Positions 12,739-25,925 of a stretch of 64,000 nt of DNA are shown one piece after another (the first letter of the stretch is position 1; every line of letters starts with the position of its first letter). The position numbers and the translations under genes were made by a program. Where the stretch lies: contig NC_056764.1 of the NCBI RefSeq assembly GCF_018687715.1, forward strand, positions 4,838,501-4,902,500. The letters are read 5' to 3'. The notes under the pieces are model-generated. The model saw nothing but the letters and a program-made list of their open reading frames with translations, was not told where the DNA came from and searched no databases. The DNA comes from Carya illinoinensis (Eukaryota; Streptophyta; Magnoliopsida; Fagales; Juglandaceae).

Positions 12739-15600
12739 GATACAAAGTTTATTGTTTGATTTTTATTTAATTATAGACTTGACTTACATTATTTATTTAT
12801 GATACGTTTTTTTTTTCTTTTTCAGTTGAGCTCATTTCTGTTTTGATGAAATTCTGCACCCACTCTATCTGTTTGGTTTTTTTTCCATACAAATCAATAT
12901 CATTTCATTACTAAGAAATGAGCAAAACATTAGTACAAAGTTATCAAGAGAAAAACTGTAAAATAAACATTTTTTTCCATACAATTGCTGTTAACACCAT
13001 TAAAACCTCTACCAAACTATTAAAACCAATTCCATAATTTGTTGAGAAGGCAGCAACAAAATTCCCCTACATCCCTTATAATTCGAAAACCTCCACTCAT
13101 CCTTGGTTTCCAAAGCTACTATCTACATTCTATTTTAATCCACCATTTTGTAAGTGAATCTACAAATCCAATATCAAAGGTTTAGAAACTAACATTAGGA
13201 AAAATCAAATCAGAATTTTTAATTTATGCAAATTATATACAAATGAGTGAAAATGAAAATCATACTATTCATGCAGACCATAAGTCTTGAGTTACTCCTC
13301 AATCTCATCATCATAAATAAAGCTTGAGTTTAGACCAAACTCTAAAAAAACACATGATGATTATTAAAGATAGCTTGTGGTTTTGGCTTTGCAGTGACCA
13401 AACAATACAAAAAGGATAAGCCCAGAAATAAACAAATAATCTAAAATGTCATTGGTTAATTTTAAATTGTCAGATCATTGAAATAGGTATGTATTCTTTT
13501 GCATGTCAGCAGCACTAAACCTTGCGTAAAGCAAGCTTACCCACCAATGATTAGTCAATTATCCTTATAATAATAATAATAATAATAATAAGCAAATAAA
13601 TAAATAAATATAATGTTATCTCCTGGAGATGGTTGACATATCTAAATGGAGGATTCACATCAGAGAGAGACAATTTTTGTATTTAAACAGCTATAGTAGC
13701 CTCTTGTTTTATTACCATTACTATTATTAAGACAGAAATTAATTATTAACAGATGTATATATCTCTAATTCAAGTTCGCAATAATTGGTGGTGTCCCATT
13801 AGTTCTCAGCAACAGAAATCACGTTCTGCACAAGTCAAGCTGTATCAGGCAACAAACTTCACTAAGGAGAATCTTTGGTATATAAAATCTTCAAAGAAAG
13901 CTGTCTCCAGAAGAGACACACAAATTAGGATTACTATAGAATTCTGACAAACCACGTTTGTTGTTCTTTGACTATGACTGGAATTAGGATCTACTTAAAA
14001 GGATACTAAAGAACTATGCTTAATGCCTCATCTCGATTCGTTGTCTTGTCAGTTTTGCTTGTATTGGAAAGTAAAAATTAGGTGGGATTTATTGAAATAA
14101 AAGATTCTATGCCACCTTTTCACAAACAGAATGAGGGCACTCGGCATACAGCAAGTAATAGAGAACAACTGCAGAGCGATCGTGATTTACAACAAAAGGG
14201 TACCACAGGTACCACTTAACAGCAGAGCACAGAACAACCGAATACAAGTTCTAGAAATGCAAGCACTCATGCATGCACAAACGCACTAGAAAAGAAACAC
14301 GTGAAGCCAGCAAATCTGCACACTTGCTTGATAAGGTCACAGATTCACATGCATGCCACAGAAAGCAAAGTCTTGTTCCTCTCACGAAGCCAGGACAATG
14401 GTATTTCGTCAAATCCTTATTATTGACAAAAAGGGGACCTAAATGGTCACCAACATGGGTGAAAATAAGAAAAAAAAAAGATCTCAAAAAAATATATTCA
14501 GATTTTAAAAAGAAAAAAAATCGTTCGTATCAATTAGAAAAAAAAATGCAGATCTGAACTAAGAAACTAACGTACCCAAGCACTTATCCTTCCTACTATC
14601 CACCATTAAAGAACTTCAAAACCAAAGCCAATTGCAGAACCCAACAAAGCACCATCGCCCACTTCAATAACTCCAACCAAAACCTAGCACAAAATCAAAA
14701 CCCACTTCAACCAAACCCTCATCTTGAAGAGAAATACAAGCATCGTTCATCCTCTAAGCAAAACCCAGTACAAAATCACAAAGATAAATCACACGAAACA
14801 AAACCAAGTAGAAAATCATATTTTCAGTTTTCAGTTTTGGGAAAAATACGTTAAATAGAGAGACTCACTGGCTTGATTGGTGAAGACGAATGGCGATTCC
14901 CAATAGTGACGACGAACAGCGATGCCCAATGGAGTGGTGCACTGATGGCTAGGGTTTGTGAAACGAAGGAAAGAAGTCTGCCTTGGTTCAAAACACACTA
15001 GACGGTATTGGTTTCGACCGATATTAACTTGGTTCAACCTGCTAGTGACGTGGATTCGAATAACCCAACTTTTGTTGGGGGGGCTCAAGCCAGTTCTTGC
15101 GGACAGATCGACCTAGTGCATTTTATGCACAGGCCTACCTGATGTCACTAACTAGTCTATATATATATATATATATATGCGCCTTTCTGCTAGTATCCAA
15201 ATTATGTAGCATGAAAATAAAATCTGATCAGAAAGGGCTTATTCATCATCCCTACAGTCCACCCATCCTATATGAGCAAATTTTCAGACTATTTTATTAG
15301 AGGAATAACCAACTGACTATATTATACCAGCAAACACAAGTATTGGACAATCACAAACCCTCTTTGTCCCTTTGTGGTATTCTAACTTATAATGCAAATT
15401 TTATCAAATGGATGTTGATAACCCACAAAAACATTAACCATGCATTTTTCAATGTCCAGTATAAACGACATGTACATGGGTATAACCAAGGAGAGGAGGC
15501 ATCCCCATATATAAACCAAGCACAACATATTCAATTAAAAAAGTTGAAAGACTATGACATGATCCATCCGATCGAGAAGAACGTCATTAAATTAATGAAC
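12739..15600. other. Non-coding region, no supported gene
   Basis: AT-rich with simple repeats, including (ATA)n/(AATA)n at about 13568-13612 and (TA)n at 15160-15178. Several open frames of 60-95 codons (for example 14273-14557 and 14831-15088) lack motifs, splice context or compositional signal and are not called. Confidence 0.45.
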
Positions 15601-15712
15601 TGAAATGGATGAGTACATTTCCCTCACAATTTAATTACCACCCTTTAGTCATTTGTATAAATACTAGAAGAAGATGTTACGTGCCTAGGCACGTTTGCCC
15701 AATTGAATGTTT

Positions 15713-16040
15713 TCTATAATTTTATCTTATTAACAATCTACTTCTGTAATTTACAAAATTTTCACGAGTAGATATATTATCTTTTATTAAAATTATTTGA
15801 TTTGATTCGTCTATCTTTTTTAAAAATTAATTTCTTTGAACATAATCAACCATTGAAGGACTATATATAAATTCAATTTTGCATATTTTCTATGTTTCTA
15901 TTTTATTAACAATCCACTTCTCTAATTTATAGAATTTTCACAAATAGATATATATTTTTTTTTATTAAAATTATTTGATCTGATTCACCTATTTTTTGAA
16001 TATGTGATTTCTTTAAAGATAATCAACCTATAGTGAATAT
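15713..16040. repeat. Two-copy tandem repeat, period 176 bp
   Basis: ATTAACAATC begins at 15729 and again at 15905. Both copies continue through AATTTTCAC, ATTAAAATTATTTGAT and AATCAACC in the same order with about 15-20% mismatch. Confidence 0.75.
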
Positions 16041-16262
16041 ACGTAGGTTTATCACTTAGTAAGGAAAAAAAACCATGAAAGAGGAAAAACCTAAATAGAA
16101 GCTAAATTTATGTGCTTTTCTTTTAATAAGGTAAAGCCCACCACATGTTGATTAAATGGGTTGCATTTTGCAGCTGTGGACGTTGAGGCCCAGCCCAAGT
16201 GTGTGAGTCCATAATTCCAATTATATGTACAATATTTGTAATTAATAAGGCTTAATTCGTTT

Positions 16263-16434
16263 TGAAAAAAATTGGTTATAAGTGATTTTGCGAACTAATA
16301 TTTGTACCCATTCAATATAATAGGTTAGAAAGTCAGATTTTAATAAAAATAGTATCAATTTAAATTTCGAATATAAAGGCAGTAACATTAATACGCAGAT
16401 TAGTACACGAATTTGTTTGTATATAGCAAAACTC
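16263..16434 (-). repeat. MITE family 1, copy 1
   Basis: Reverse copy of a ~170-bp element. Read on the minus strand it gives TTTTGCTATATACAAAC, then GTGTACTAATCTGCGTAT, an AAATTTAAATT centre, and an end near CAATTTTTTTC. Terminal and subterminal words recur in inverted form, with no coding. Confidence 0.65.
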
Positions 16435-17606
16435 GTTATTCCAGATAGCTTGATTATTACCAACACTCCATGTGATTTATGGGCATTATATTCGACATTA
16501 TTAGGGTAAAGTTGTCAATAAATTTGTCAATTTGTATCCATCACTTTCTTATAAAATGTCATATGAAGCTAGCTTGATCCAAACTCCACCATCAAATTAA
16601 CATTACTATGATTTGAAAGCGCATTGATTGCGTGCTGGCTGTACCAATGTACTTCCACTCACCATAAAAAGGCATTACAAATTGAAAAAAAACAAAAAAA
16701 CGAATTGATATACACCACATTCTTATTTTATTTTTATCTTATTAAATAAGATGTGACTTATTTATCACCATTAGATGATAAAGAAATATGTAATAAAAGA
16801 TCATTCGATAGAGATAAATATGCCACATCATATTTAATAGGATGAAAATATGATAGTAATATAGTATATATGATTTTTCATAAAAAAAAATTCCAAAAAA
16901 AAAGGGAATTTAAAAAAAATAAAATAAAAAAATTGAAGGGCTCCAACTTTTTCTCCTAAGCTAAGCGTAATCTGTATTTGGTCCCATTGCCTAAAAACAA
17001 CTTTAATTATTATATGAAAAAGACTTACTATTACGCAAAAGAATTAATGCCAATAATTCTTTATAAAAAAAGAAAATAGTGCTTATAATCATTTCCTTAG
17101 AGAGAAAAATACAAATCAATAATTTTCATCAGTTGCCGACTATCCAACCATTTTTTTCCAAAGCAAAAAGAAAAGTAGCACCTGCATCCTAAGATATACA
17201 TATATTAATCTAAACACTAAACACTATCTATTGCTTTAATTTTTTTTTTTTTTTTCCCTCTCCGTGAATTGTCAAATAACAGTAGAAAAGGCTCGTGTAT
17301 AGGTTGTAGATTATCTCCAGCACTAACACCATGATCATTTTCTTTGGACACATCCATGCACATGTGACATGCATGGTCATCCACAAGTGGAGAATAAAAT
17401 AATTATTATATTTATTTTAAATACAATATATATTTTTTTATAAAGGGGTGGGGATGAAAAGTAAATTACGTTTAATAGATGAATTATGGTGTTTTGATAC
17501 TAATTATGTTTAATCCTAAGAGCTAGGCTAGGCAGCTAGGTTAGTTCTCTCGATCTTTATTGATTAAACAGAGACAATGACTTTTGTTTTCATTATTTTA
17601 GTTTAG
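16435..17606. other. Non-coding, AT-rich
   Basis: No gene, RNA or terminal repeat recognised. It contains a T run at about 17243-17257. Confidence 0.5.
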
Positions 17607-17772
17607 AATTTTGCTACATATAAGTAAAATCGCATATTAATCTACGTATCAATACTGATTCTTTCAAACTTAAAATTTTAATTAGTACTGTTTTTAATAA
17701 AATCTATTTTTTGATCAATCACAATAAATTAATATATATTAATAAATAATTATGCTTGTAACTAGATTTTTC
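17607..17772 (+). repeat. MITE family 1, copy 2
   Basis: TTTTGCTACATATAAGTA, then ATATTAATCTACGTATCAA, a central TTTTAATAAAATCTATTTTT, and an end near TGCTTGTAACTAGATTTTTC. Same word order as the other copies. Confidence 0.7.
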
Positions 17773-18242
17773 ATTTAATTTATCAATATTTTATTTATTC
17801 TTTTTATTATTATTGATAGACGGTCATAGTTTGAAAAAAGTGATTTGATTGGCCTTAGTATGAAACCAATACCAATGGGGAAAAGAGGCAACTACTTCAC
17901 ATAATATTACTTCATTAAAAAATTCCTATGGATAGTAATTATGGATATGACCCTTTATGAAAAAAATAAGCTACTGAAAAACGAGATTAAGAGTCAAATT
18001 TATGTAAATTTGTTAAAAAATATCATTGATGTTTTATAGTCCTTTGTATTTACTATTTGCATGTATTAGAAAGTGTCAGACAAGAAGCTGTCTCTTAATT
18101 AAAGTATTTTTTAAAGTTGGGGAATGTACCAACGGCAAAAAAATGTATTAAATTATGGAAATCTACTCATGTGATCACAATAATTACGGAAGGAAAAAAA
18201 ACACAAATATAATCAAAAGGAAAATGGAACCTTGTTTTCTTT

Positions 18243-18408
18243 AAAATTACATACAATCAAAGTCGCGTACTAATCTACGTATTAATATTGATTTTTTTAT
18301 ACTTAAAATTTAAATTAGCATTGTTTTCAATAAAATCTATTTTTTGATCAATCACAATAAATTGATGCACATATTAGTGCACAAGTGTGCTTGTAACTAG
18401 ACTTTTTC
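18243..18408 (+). repeat. MITE family 1, copy 3
   Basis: GTCGCGTACTAATCTACGTA near the left end and TGCTTGTAACTAGACTTTTT at the right end. Only about 470 bp from copy 2 and in the same orientation. Confidence 0.7.
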
Positions 18409-19364
18409 AATTTTAAAAGATCAATTCTGGTACATACAAGCATTATGCAAACCAATCCGTGCACCAAATTGACGTGGCAGAATCAGGATGTTTTTTTTTT
18501 TGTTTTTTTGTTTTAAAAAAACAAGAGAAAAGAAGAAACACTCATTGTCTCCATGTTGTCCGTTGCAGTGCATGAAAAAGAAGAACAGAAGCCATTTTCA
18601 TCTCCCCTCCCGTCTTCGCATCTCGTCCGTCCTTGGGTTTCCCTCTTAGTACTACCCTTACAATGATGGAGTTATGAAAGATGCATTGAAACAAACCAAT
18701 GCCATTAATTACTCAATGGATTTTGAAATAATGGACTTATGGACTCGAAGGCACCATTAAGGTATACGCATCTCACTTTGTATGCATAGGGGATACCCAG
18801 ATTTCACCCAACACTGAGGTTGTCAAACTGTCAAAATGTGTTCTCCTTGCTTTGTTTTCGTTGTCTTGGCTATTCTCTTCTTCCTGATTGTCCCCTATTT
18901 TCAGGTAAATTTATTTATTTATGTTTATGTTCTTCTTTTCTTTCCTTCCTCCCTCTCTCTTTTCTTGGAAATTGAACTTGGTCTGTGTAAATGTGCAAAA
19001 GTGCCACGTAGAAAAATCAAGTGAATCAGTTGAGCTTCAAACCCTGATCGTTGTTTTTGATTGCACTCAAAGCCCTTCAGAAGCAAATTGGGTTTGCCTT
19101 TTTCTTTCCCAGATTCTGGCTTTTTCTGATTTCTAATTTATTATCCTTGCTTGGTTGCTCTAATTATGTATGCAATAAAAAGATTTACGTTGATTGAGAA
19201 TGTAAGAGAAAGGGGAATGGTCGAAGGTGTGGATGCAAGAAGGAGAAAGGAAAGCTACGAGGACGGGGTAGAAGGCTTGGGTTCTCTTAGTCCATCAACC
19301 AACACGTGGCGTTTTAATTTGCCGATCATTTTTGGTGCACAAATGGTGCGTCTTATTTAGACTT
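18409..19364. other. Non-coding or unrecognised
   Basis: A short plus-strand frame at 18836 begins MCSPCFVFVVLAILFFL, hydrophobic, and is followed by a possible donor CAG|GTAAAT at about 18905. No partner exon was recognised, so no gene is called. 19151-19360 is an open frame without motifs. Confidence 0.35.
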
Positions 19365-19595
19365 TTAAATCCTCTTGATATGCATCGCCCTCGCACGAAA
19401 CATTTTCATCATCTTGTAAATCCAATTGGGGAACATCATAGACATTCTTATATGTGATTTTTTACACAACGTGCCAAGATCCATCCAAGTTTGTGTCTGT
19501 GATGTAAAAAACTTGTAACGTTTGGCATGCCAATACAAATGGCTCATCCTTATACTAAGTTCGGGACATATTGACAGTTGTAACATACTCATCGA

Positions 19596-21404
19596 TAGGG
19601 GTAAGTTCGGTCCGGTTCAGGGAGGTTTTACGGATCGGACTGGACCTATTCGATCCAGGATTTTCTCACCCTGGACCGGACCAAACTCCCTAAGCATCGA
19701 GACGGTCCGGTCTCATTCGGTCCAGTCCAGTCCGGTCGGTTCATTCGGTCTACGGTTGACTTTTTTTTTTTTTTTTAAATCCTATGACATTTTGTTTAAT
19801 ACTTATGTAATTATATTGTGATATATTTAATATATATATATAGTATACTATTATATATATTAATATATATTAATAATATGCTAATACTATTAGTCTATTA
19901 GTATATAGTAAATTAGTAATAGTTATTAACTTATTTGCTATAACTAATAATATACCAGTACTAATAATATAACTAATAACTATATGTAATAATAGCAATA
20001 CTATATGTAATATACTAGTATTACTATATCTCTTCAAACACCACACATTTATTAATACTCTATGTCATACTATATTAAATAATAGTAATACTCTTACTAC
20101 TAATACTCTATGTAGTTATATTAAATACTATATTACTAATACTCTATAGTTATAGTGATTTAATACTAACATATTACATATTAAATTAACTATACTAATA
20201 CATTATAAATTTATACATATATGATATATTATAATTTATACCATAACTCTTAGAATATGTTAATATATTAATATATACTAGTACTATATATTATAGTTAA
20301 TAGTTATACATTAAATAGTATAATAATACATTGATACTAAATATATATAGTTATAGACTTATAATGATTTAGTTATTATGAATTTAACTAACTATTAGTA
20401 AAGTCTATATATTACGAATCCATTATAAGTCTATAACTATATATATTTAGTATCAATGTATTATTATACTATTTAATGTATAACTATTAACTATAATATA
20501 TAGTACTAGTATATATTAATATATTAACATATTATAAGAGTTATGGTATAAATTAGTATAGTATTACTTATAGTATTAGTATTATAAGTTACGATTAGTA
20601 TAGTCTATAAGAATTTATAGACTATACTAATAGTCTATAACTATTAGTAATATATATAGTTATAGACTTATACTAGTATTAGTAATATTAAGTATGTTGA
20701 ATCAATCAGTTAGTATAACTATTTTCTACATTATTAGTATTAATAATATTAATATTAGTTATAACCATATATGCTATATTAGACTTAAGAGTCTTAGACT
20801 ATATAATAGACTAATAGTATTAGTACGACTATATAACTATATATTAATACTAATTATAGTGAAAAGTATAACTATATAATAGTATTAGTTATATTGTTAT
20901 AGTGATTTAGTATATTATAATTTATACTATAACTCTTATAATATATTAATATATTAATATATATAGTAGTACTATATATTATAGTTATACATTAAAAAAT
21001 ATAATAATACATTCATACGAAATATATATAGTTATACAGTTATACTTATAGTGATTTAGCTATATATTAGTATTAGTATTACTTATAGTATTTAATATAA
21101 CTATATAGTCTATATTAGTATAAGTATAATTATAGTATATTATAATATTAGACTATTAGTATTATTTTTTTTAATACCATATTAGACTATTAGTATTAGT
21201 ATATAATTATAAATATTAGTATATTTATAAAATTATTTATATAAATTATATTTATTTATTTTTTATTTTTTTTCATTTGGTCCGGTCCGGTCCCGGTCCA
21301 GGGGTTGGACCGGACCAAATGACTTCGGTCCTCTTAAAAATTGGGTCCGGTCTGGTCCGGTCCAGTCGGTTTGGCCGGTCCGGACCGGCCGATTCTCACC
21401 CCTA
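19596..21404. mobile_element. hAT-type non-autonomous transposon 1 (1.8 kb)
   Basis: Ends are TAGGGGTAAG... and ...TCACCCCTA, an inverted pair, flanked by CTCATCGA (19588-19595) and CTCACCGA (21405-21412), an 8-bp target duplication with one mismatch; 8 bp is diagnostic of hAT. The outer ~150 bp at each side are packed with GGTCCGGT-like words, and the interior is almost pure AT with large inverted repeats and no coding. Inserted in the CACTA relic. Confidence 0.82.
20233..20554. repeat. Large inverted repeat, 134-bp arms
   Basis: Left arm 20233-20366 and right arm 20421-20554 are near-perfect reverse complements separated by 54 bp. The left arm starts AATTTATACCATAACTC and the right arm ends GAGTTATGGTATAAATT. 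A third, direct copy of the left arm lies at about 20913-21054. Confidence 0.88.
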
Positions 21405-22910
21405 CTCACCGATATGTATACCTCGAATGTTATCACCAACATCGTGCCAAGATCCACCCAAGTTTGTGTCTGTGAGGTAAAAAACTTGTAACGTTTGGCA
21501 TGCCAATACAAATGGCTCATCCTTATACCAAGTTCGGGACATATTGACAGTTGTAACATACTCATCGATATGTATACCTCGAATGCTATCACCAACATCA
21601 AATTAATCACAACTAAACAACCAGACACGCCACCATCTCATGTACCGCAACTGCAATATCTCATTTAAAACATTATAGAAATTTACCATAGTTGATTGGT
21701 TTTCACTTGTAACTAGTACACCATTATTTTGAGTCATACGGTTTATTTCACAATGATTTACATGAAACCTTATACCATTCATTATACAACCAGCATATAA
21801 TGCTACCTATGGGTTAGGCCCACAAGCTATTGCATAAAGATCATCAAAAACTTGGTTAGGGTCTCTAGCATGCAGCACTTGAATCTAAATATAAAATTAG
21901 GGCTGACACCGATGCAACCGGAGTCAGATTTGGCCTCCTCCGACTTCGACTTTGTCAGAGGCCGAATCCAACCTCCGACTCCAACTCCGTTTGCACCTCA
22001 CTCCGCTTCGACTCCGACTTCTACTTGTCGGAGTGGAGTCGGAATTGGGTTTTTTGTTGGGCTTTTTTATTGAACTTTTTTTTAAACTTTTTTCCTTGAC
22101 CCAATTAACATTTCAATTTTACAATTTGCAACTCTAATCGGATTTGGGCTTCTATATCAATTTCTTTTAAAAATATAATTTGAGATTTCTAATTTATCTA
22201 ACCAAAATTATCATATTAGAAAATAAAACTAAATTCAAAATCTATCACTATAAAAAATAAAACTAAATTCAAATGTGCAACCAAAATTTAAAACTAAATT
22301 AAAACTAAATACACACATTAAAATTACATAACCAAAATTACAACCTAAAATTAAAAATACATAACCAAAATTAAAACCTAAAATTAAAAATACATAACCA
22401 AAATTAAAAATACATAACCAAAGGTCCAAAATTACAACCTAAAATTAAAAATACATAACCAAAGATCCAAAAAATGTCATTTTTCAACTTGTGCCTGAAA
22501 AAAAAAAAGAACAAAATTAATAAGGAAATAAGATACCATATAAATTTATAAAAATAAAGAAAGCAAAATTGAAATAAAATACCAGAAACAAGATTTTCAA
22601 TCCTCTTCACGAAGTATGCTGACCATAGAATTGGCTAATTCTGCATTAAGATGTTAAAGTATAGGAAATTAGTATTATAAAATGTTAAAATCAACTCATA
22701 TAACAACTTAAAAAAATCTCTAAATACATTACCTGAGTCTAGCTTATAGCTCTCTGCATCATCAATGACTTCTGAATAATTTTGACTCAAGCATATAGGA
22801 GTAGACTTCAACTAGTTTTGCGAGCACACACATGTAATTAATATTTTGGATAGAAGTCCGTGGTCAGGCATACTCTTTGTTTGGTGGTCAAAAACATTTT
22901 CTTCAAACTA

Positions 22911-23534
22911 TTATTCTCTCAAGAATACTCTCATACAGTCACGCATTACGGTAAATCGAGAAGGAATAGAAAACCTTAGATCAATGGCTTTAACAAATTT
23001 CCGAAACCCTTCTCCCTCAACACATCTAAATGGTAGCTCATCCACTATCACCATCCTAGTAAGGGCAGCTCGGATTTTTTTCTCATTATATTTGGTCATC
23101 CCTAAGGTCTTCTCTCATTCCCCTCTTTCACTTCTTGCTTCCGGGATTAAGAATGTTTGACTCTTGTCCAACTTACTCTTACGGTTTTTGGGGCAAAGTT
23201 GGATGTGTATTTTCATGACCGAAGTGCCTTACCTTTTGGGATGACATTTTCATTGCCTATGACAATAATTACAAGTAGCTATAGGCTCTTCGTGATCACA
23301 ATCGGGCACTCTCGTGAAGTGACACCATATCTCAGACCTATTTTTTAGATTTCTACTACCAGGTGGAAGGTGAGGGGTAGAATGGAATGCACTAGGAGTA
23401 CCTACCGAAGAGCCTATTGGTCCGCTAGACTCATCAACTATTGGACTGGGAATATCAATCGGTTGTTTTGAGGCCGGGATGCCAAGACAAGATACACATG
23501 TGGATGTAGAAGTATTTGTGCCTTCTATATCCAT
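22911..23534 (-). pseudogene. hAT transposase N-terminal remnant (BED zinc finger)
   Basis: The frame starts at 23534 and reaches SEIWCHFTRVPDCDHEE and ATCNYCHRQ, which fits a BED-type DNA-binding finger (aromatic W..F pair, then C-x-x-C). After a stop and a shifted stretch, 23099-22911 gives RMVIVDELPFRCVEGEGF and RFSIPSRFTVMRDCM, the block that follows the BED finger in Ac/Tam3-like plant hAT transposases. The catalytic DDE core and the C-terminal dimerisation region are absent; 22100-22900 is low-complexity AT-rich sequence instead. The element is therefore immobile by itself. Confidence 0.75.
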
Positions 23535-24457
23535 GATTTAATAACTAGAACTGTAGAACACAACAAATAAGATAAACATAAACAAAATAAATTCATGAAC
23601 TAATGTAAACATTACTCAAGTAACTTATATGATATATATATATATATATAGTAGTAATGAGAAAATACGAGTAATGTAAAAAAAAGGTACTTCTAGATAT
23701 TTTAGGATGAATTGGGGGGAAATTAGGTGACTTGTTTAATGGAAATTAGGTGAATTGGAAGAGGTTGAACTTTGAAAGCATGCAGGGATTCCTTGGGACC
23801 ATATATATATATATATATATAATATCTAATACTGCTTATAATAAAACAAATTATGATCCATAAATACCTTTATCTATCCTGTAGTGAAAATTAGACATTA
23901 TTAAAGTTTAGTAATAGTTATTTGAGGTTGTCTATATTGGAAAACCCGTAACATACTCATGTGAACATCCAATAAAATCTGAAACTGGACCCAAGCTTAA
24001 ACATTATTTGATTGAATATTACATCAACATCATCAAGCAATCAACAACGTTTGAATACATTATCTCAATTTTACCCGAGAAATAAAAACAAAACTACTAT
24101 AGACCACATAGTTTGATGACTTGGGTATCATGCTGGAACGGACATAATGTCCATTTTTGATCACTCAATTTATTTAGGCTTTAGCTGTATCACTCAAATT
24201 TATCAAACAATTTGATAAATCTTAAACTGCTAGTTTGCAAATTCAACAAAAAAAAGGGAAAAAGAAAAAAAAAAACACAACAAATCTAGTGCATATTAGC
24301 TGCCGGCCTCACGATAATCAACAACCAATAAACAAATCAACAACCAAACCCATAACAGATAAAAGTAAAATCAAATCAATACCGGAGAATGATTCGAACG
24401 AGGAGATAAAAGTAAAATCAAATCAATATTGGAGAAATCAATATCCATGATTTCCGT

Positions 24458-24492
<35 letters not shown>

Positions 24493-24665
24493 TACCGGAA
24501 AGCTGTCGGAAGCTAGGGTTGCGCCGTTTCGTGGGGGCTGAGTGCCGCACTGCCGAAATCGTAGAGACTAGAGATGCACTGAGTGAGAAGTAAACCCTAA
24601 AACAGACAAACACAATCAGTGTCGCAGGGGGGAGGGGGGGAAATATCTTGTGTCTTGACTGAAGT

Positions 24666-24760
24666 AAACGGTGTCGTTTACCTCCAAAACGGTGTCGTTT
24701 TACTACAATTAATTATTAACTCTGGTCTTTTGCCCAAAACAGAGTCCAACGACGCCGTTT
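24666..24760. promoter_or_regulatory. Cluster of AAACGGYGTCGTTT motifs
   Basis: AAACGGTGTCGTTT at 24666-24679 and 24687-24700, and the complement AACGACGCCGTTT at 24748-24760. The same word appears once at the far end of the Mutator-like element (63686-63699). I know such words from plant promoter regions, but the binding protein is not assigned here. Confidence 0.45.
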
Positions 24761-25129
24761 GGGCTCTGTTTTGGTATTTTCAGCCCCCCTTTTTTTTTTG
24801 TTTTTGTAAACCCTAAATCAAATATTAATTTTGTTTTACTATTATATATACTATTATATATATTAACTATACTATTATATATAATATAACTATATATTAT
24901 ATAAGTATAACTATATATATTATATTATATAAGTATAAATATATATAGTCTAATGACTCTAATAGTATACAGTATATATATAGTTATATAGTATATTATA
25001 TATATATAAACTATACTATATATAATATATTATAATATATAAAATAAAATAAGATATTTGATATTAAAATAAGGTATAGCAACTTATATAGTAGCTTATA
25101 GTAAATTAGTAATGTAAATTATTAATTAA

Positions 25130-25925
25130 CTATATAAGGTATAGTTATATAAAATATGTAAATATATATGATTATTGTATAAAAAATAAATAGTATAGTA
25201 ACTATATATTATATAAGCCCTTAATATATATAGTATATATATAATCTATAATTATATATTATATAACTATATATTATATATTAACTTATAGTAAACTAGT
25301 AATGTAAAATATAAAATAAGCTATAGTAACTTATATAGCAACTTATAGTAAATTAGTAATGTAAATTAACTATATAAGGTATAGTAACTTATATAGTAAC
25401 TATATTATTATATAGTAACTTATAGTAAATTAATAATGTAAATTAACTATATAAGGTATAGTTATATAAAACATATAAATATATATGATTAATGCATAAA
25501 AAATACATAGTATAGTAACTATATATTATATAAGCCCTTAATATATATAGTATATATATAATCTATAATTATATATAATATAACTATATATTATATATTG
25601 ACTTATAGTAAACTAGTAATGTAAATTAACTATATAAGGTATAGTTATATAAAATATATAAATATATATGATTAATGCATAAAAAATAAATAGTATAGTA
25701 ACTATATATTATATAAGCCCTTAATATATATAGTATATATATAATCTATAATTATATATTATATAACTATATATTATATATAATGTATTGACTTATAGTA
25801 AACTAGTGATGTAAAATATAAAATAAGCTATAGTAACTTATATAGTAACTTATATAGTAACTTATAGTAAATTAGTAATGTAAATTAACTTATAGTAACT
25901 ATATTAACTTATATTATTCATTATA
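25130..25925. repeat. AT-rich tandem repeat array in hAT 2
   Basis: The phrase ATAAGCCCTTAATATATA occurs at about 25214, 25531 and 25714. Each copy is accompanied by AACTAGTAATGTAAA-type and CTATATAAGGTATAG words, giving unequal units of about 317 and 183 bp. Confidence 0.75.

Noticed and set aside
18836..19024. Possible small secreted or membrane protein exon MCSPCFVFVVLAILFFL
   Set aside because: Hydrophobic start and a plausible donor, but no second exon, homology or conserved motif that I can recognise.
22235..22429. Repetitive frame with NFGYVFLILG units
   Set aside because: It is a short AT-rich tandem repeat (ACATAACCAAAATTA words) read as protein.
23157..23348. Plus-strand frame over the hAT remnant
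   Set aside because: Antisense shadow of the minus-strand transposase text, which carries the recognisable BED finger.
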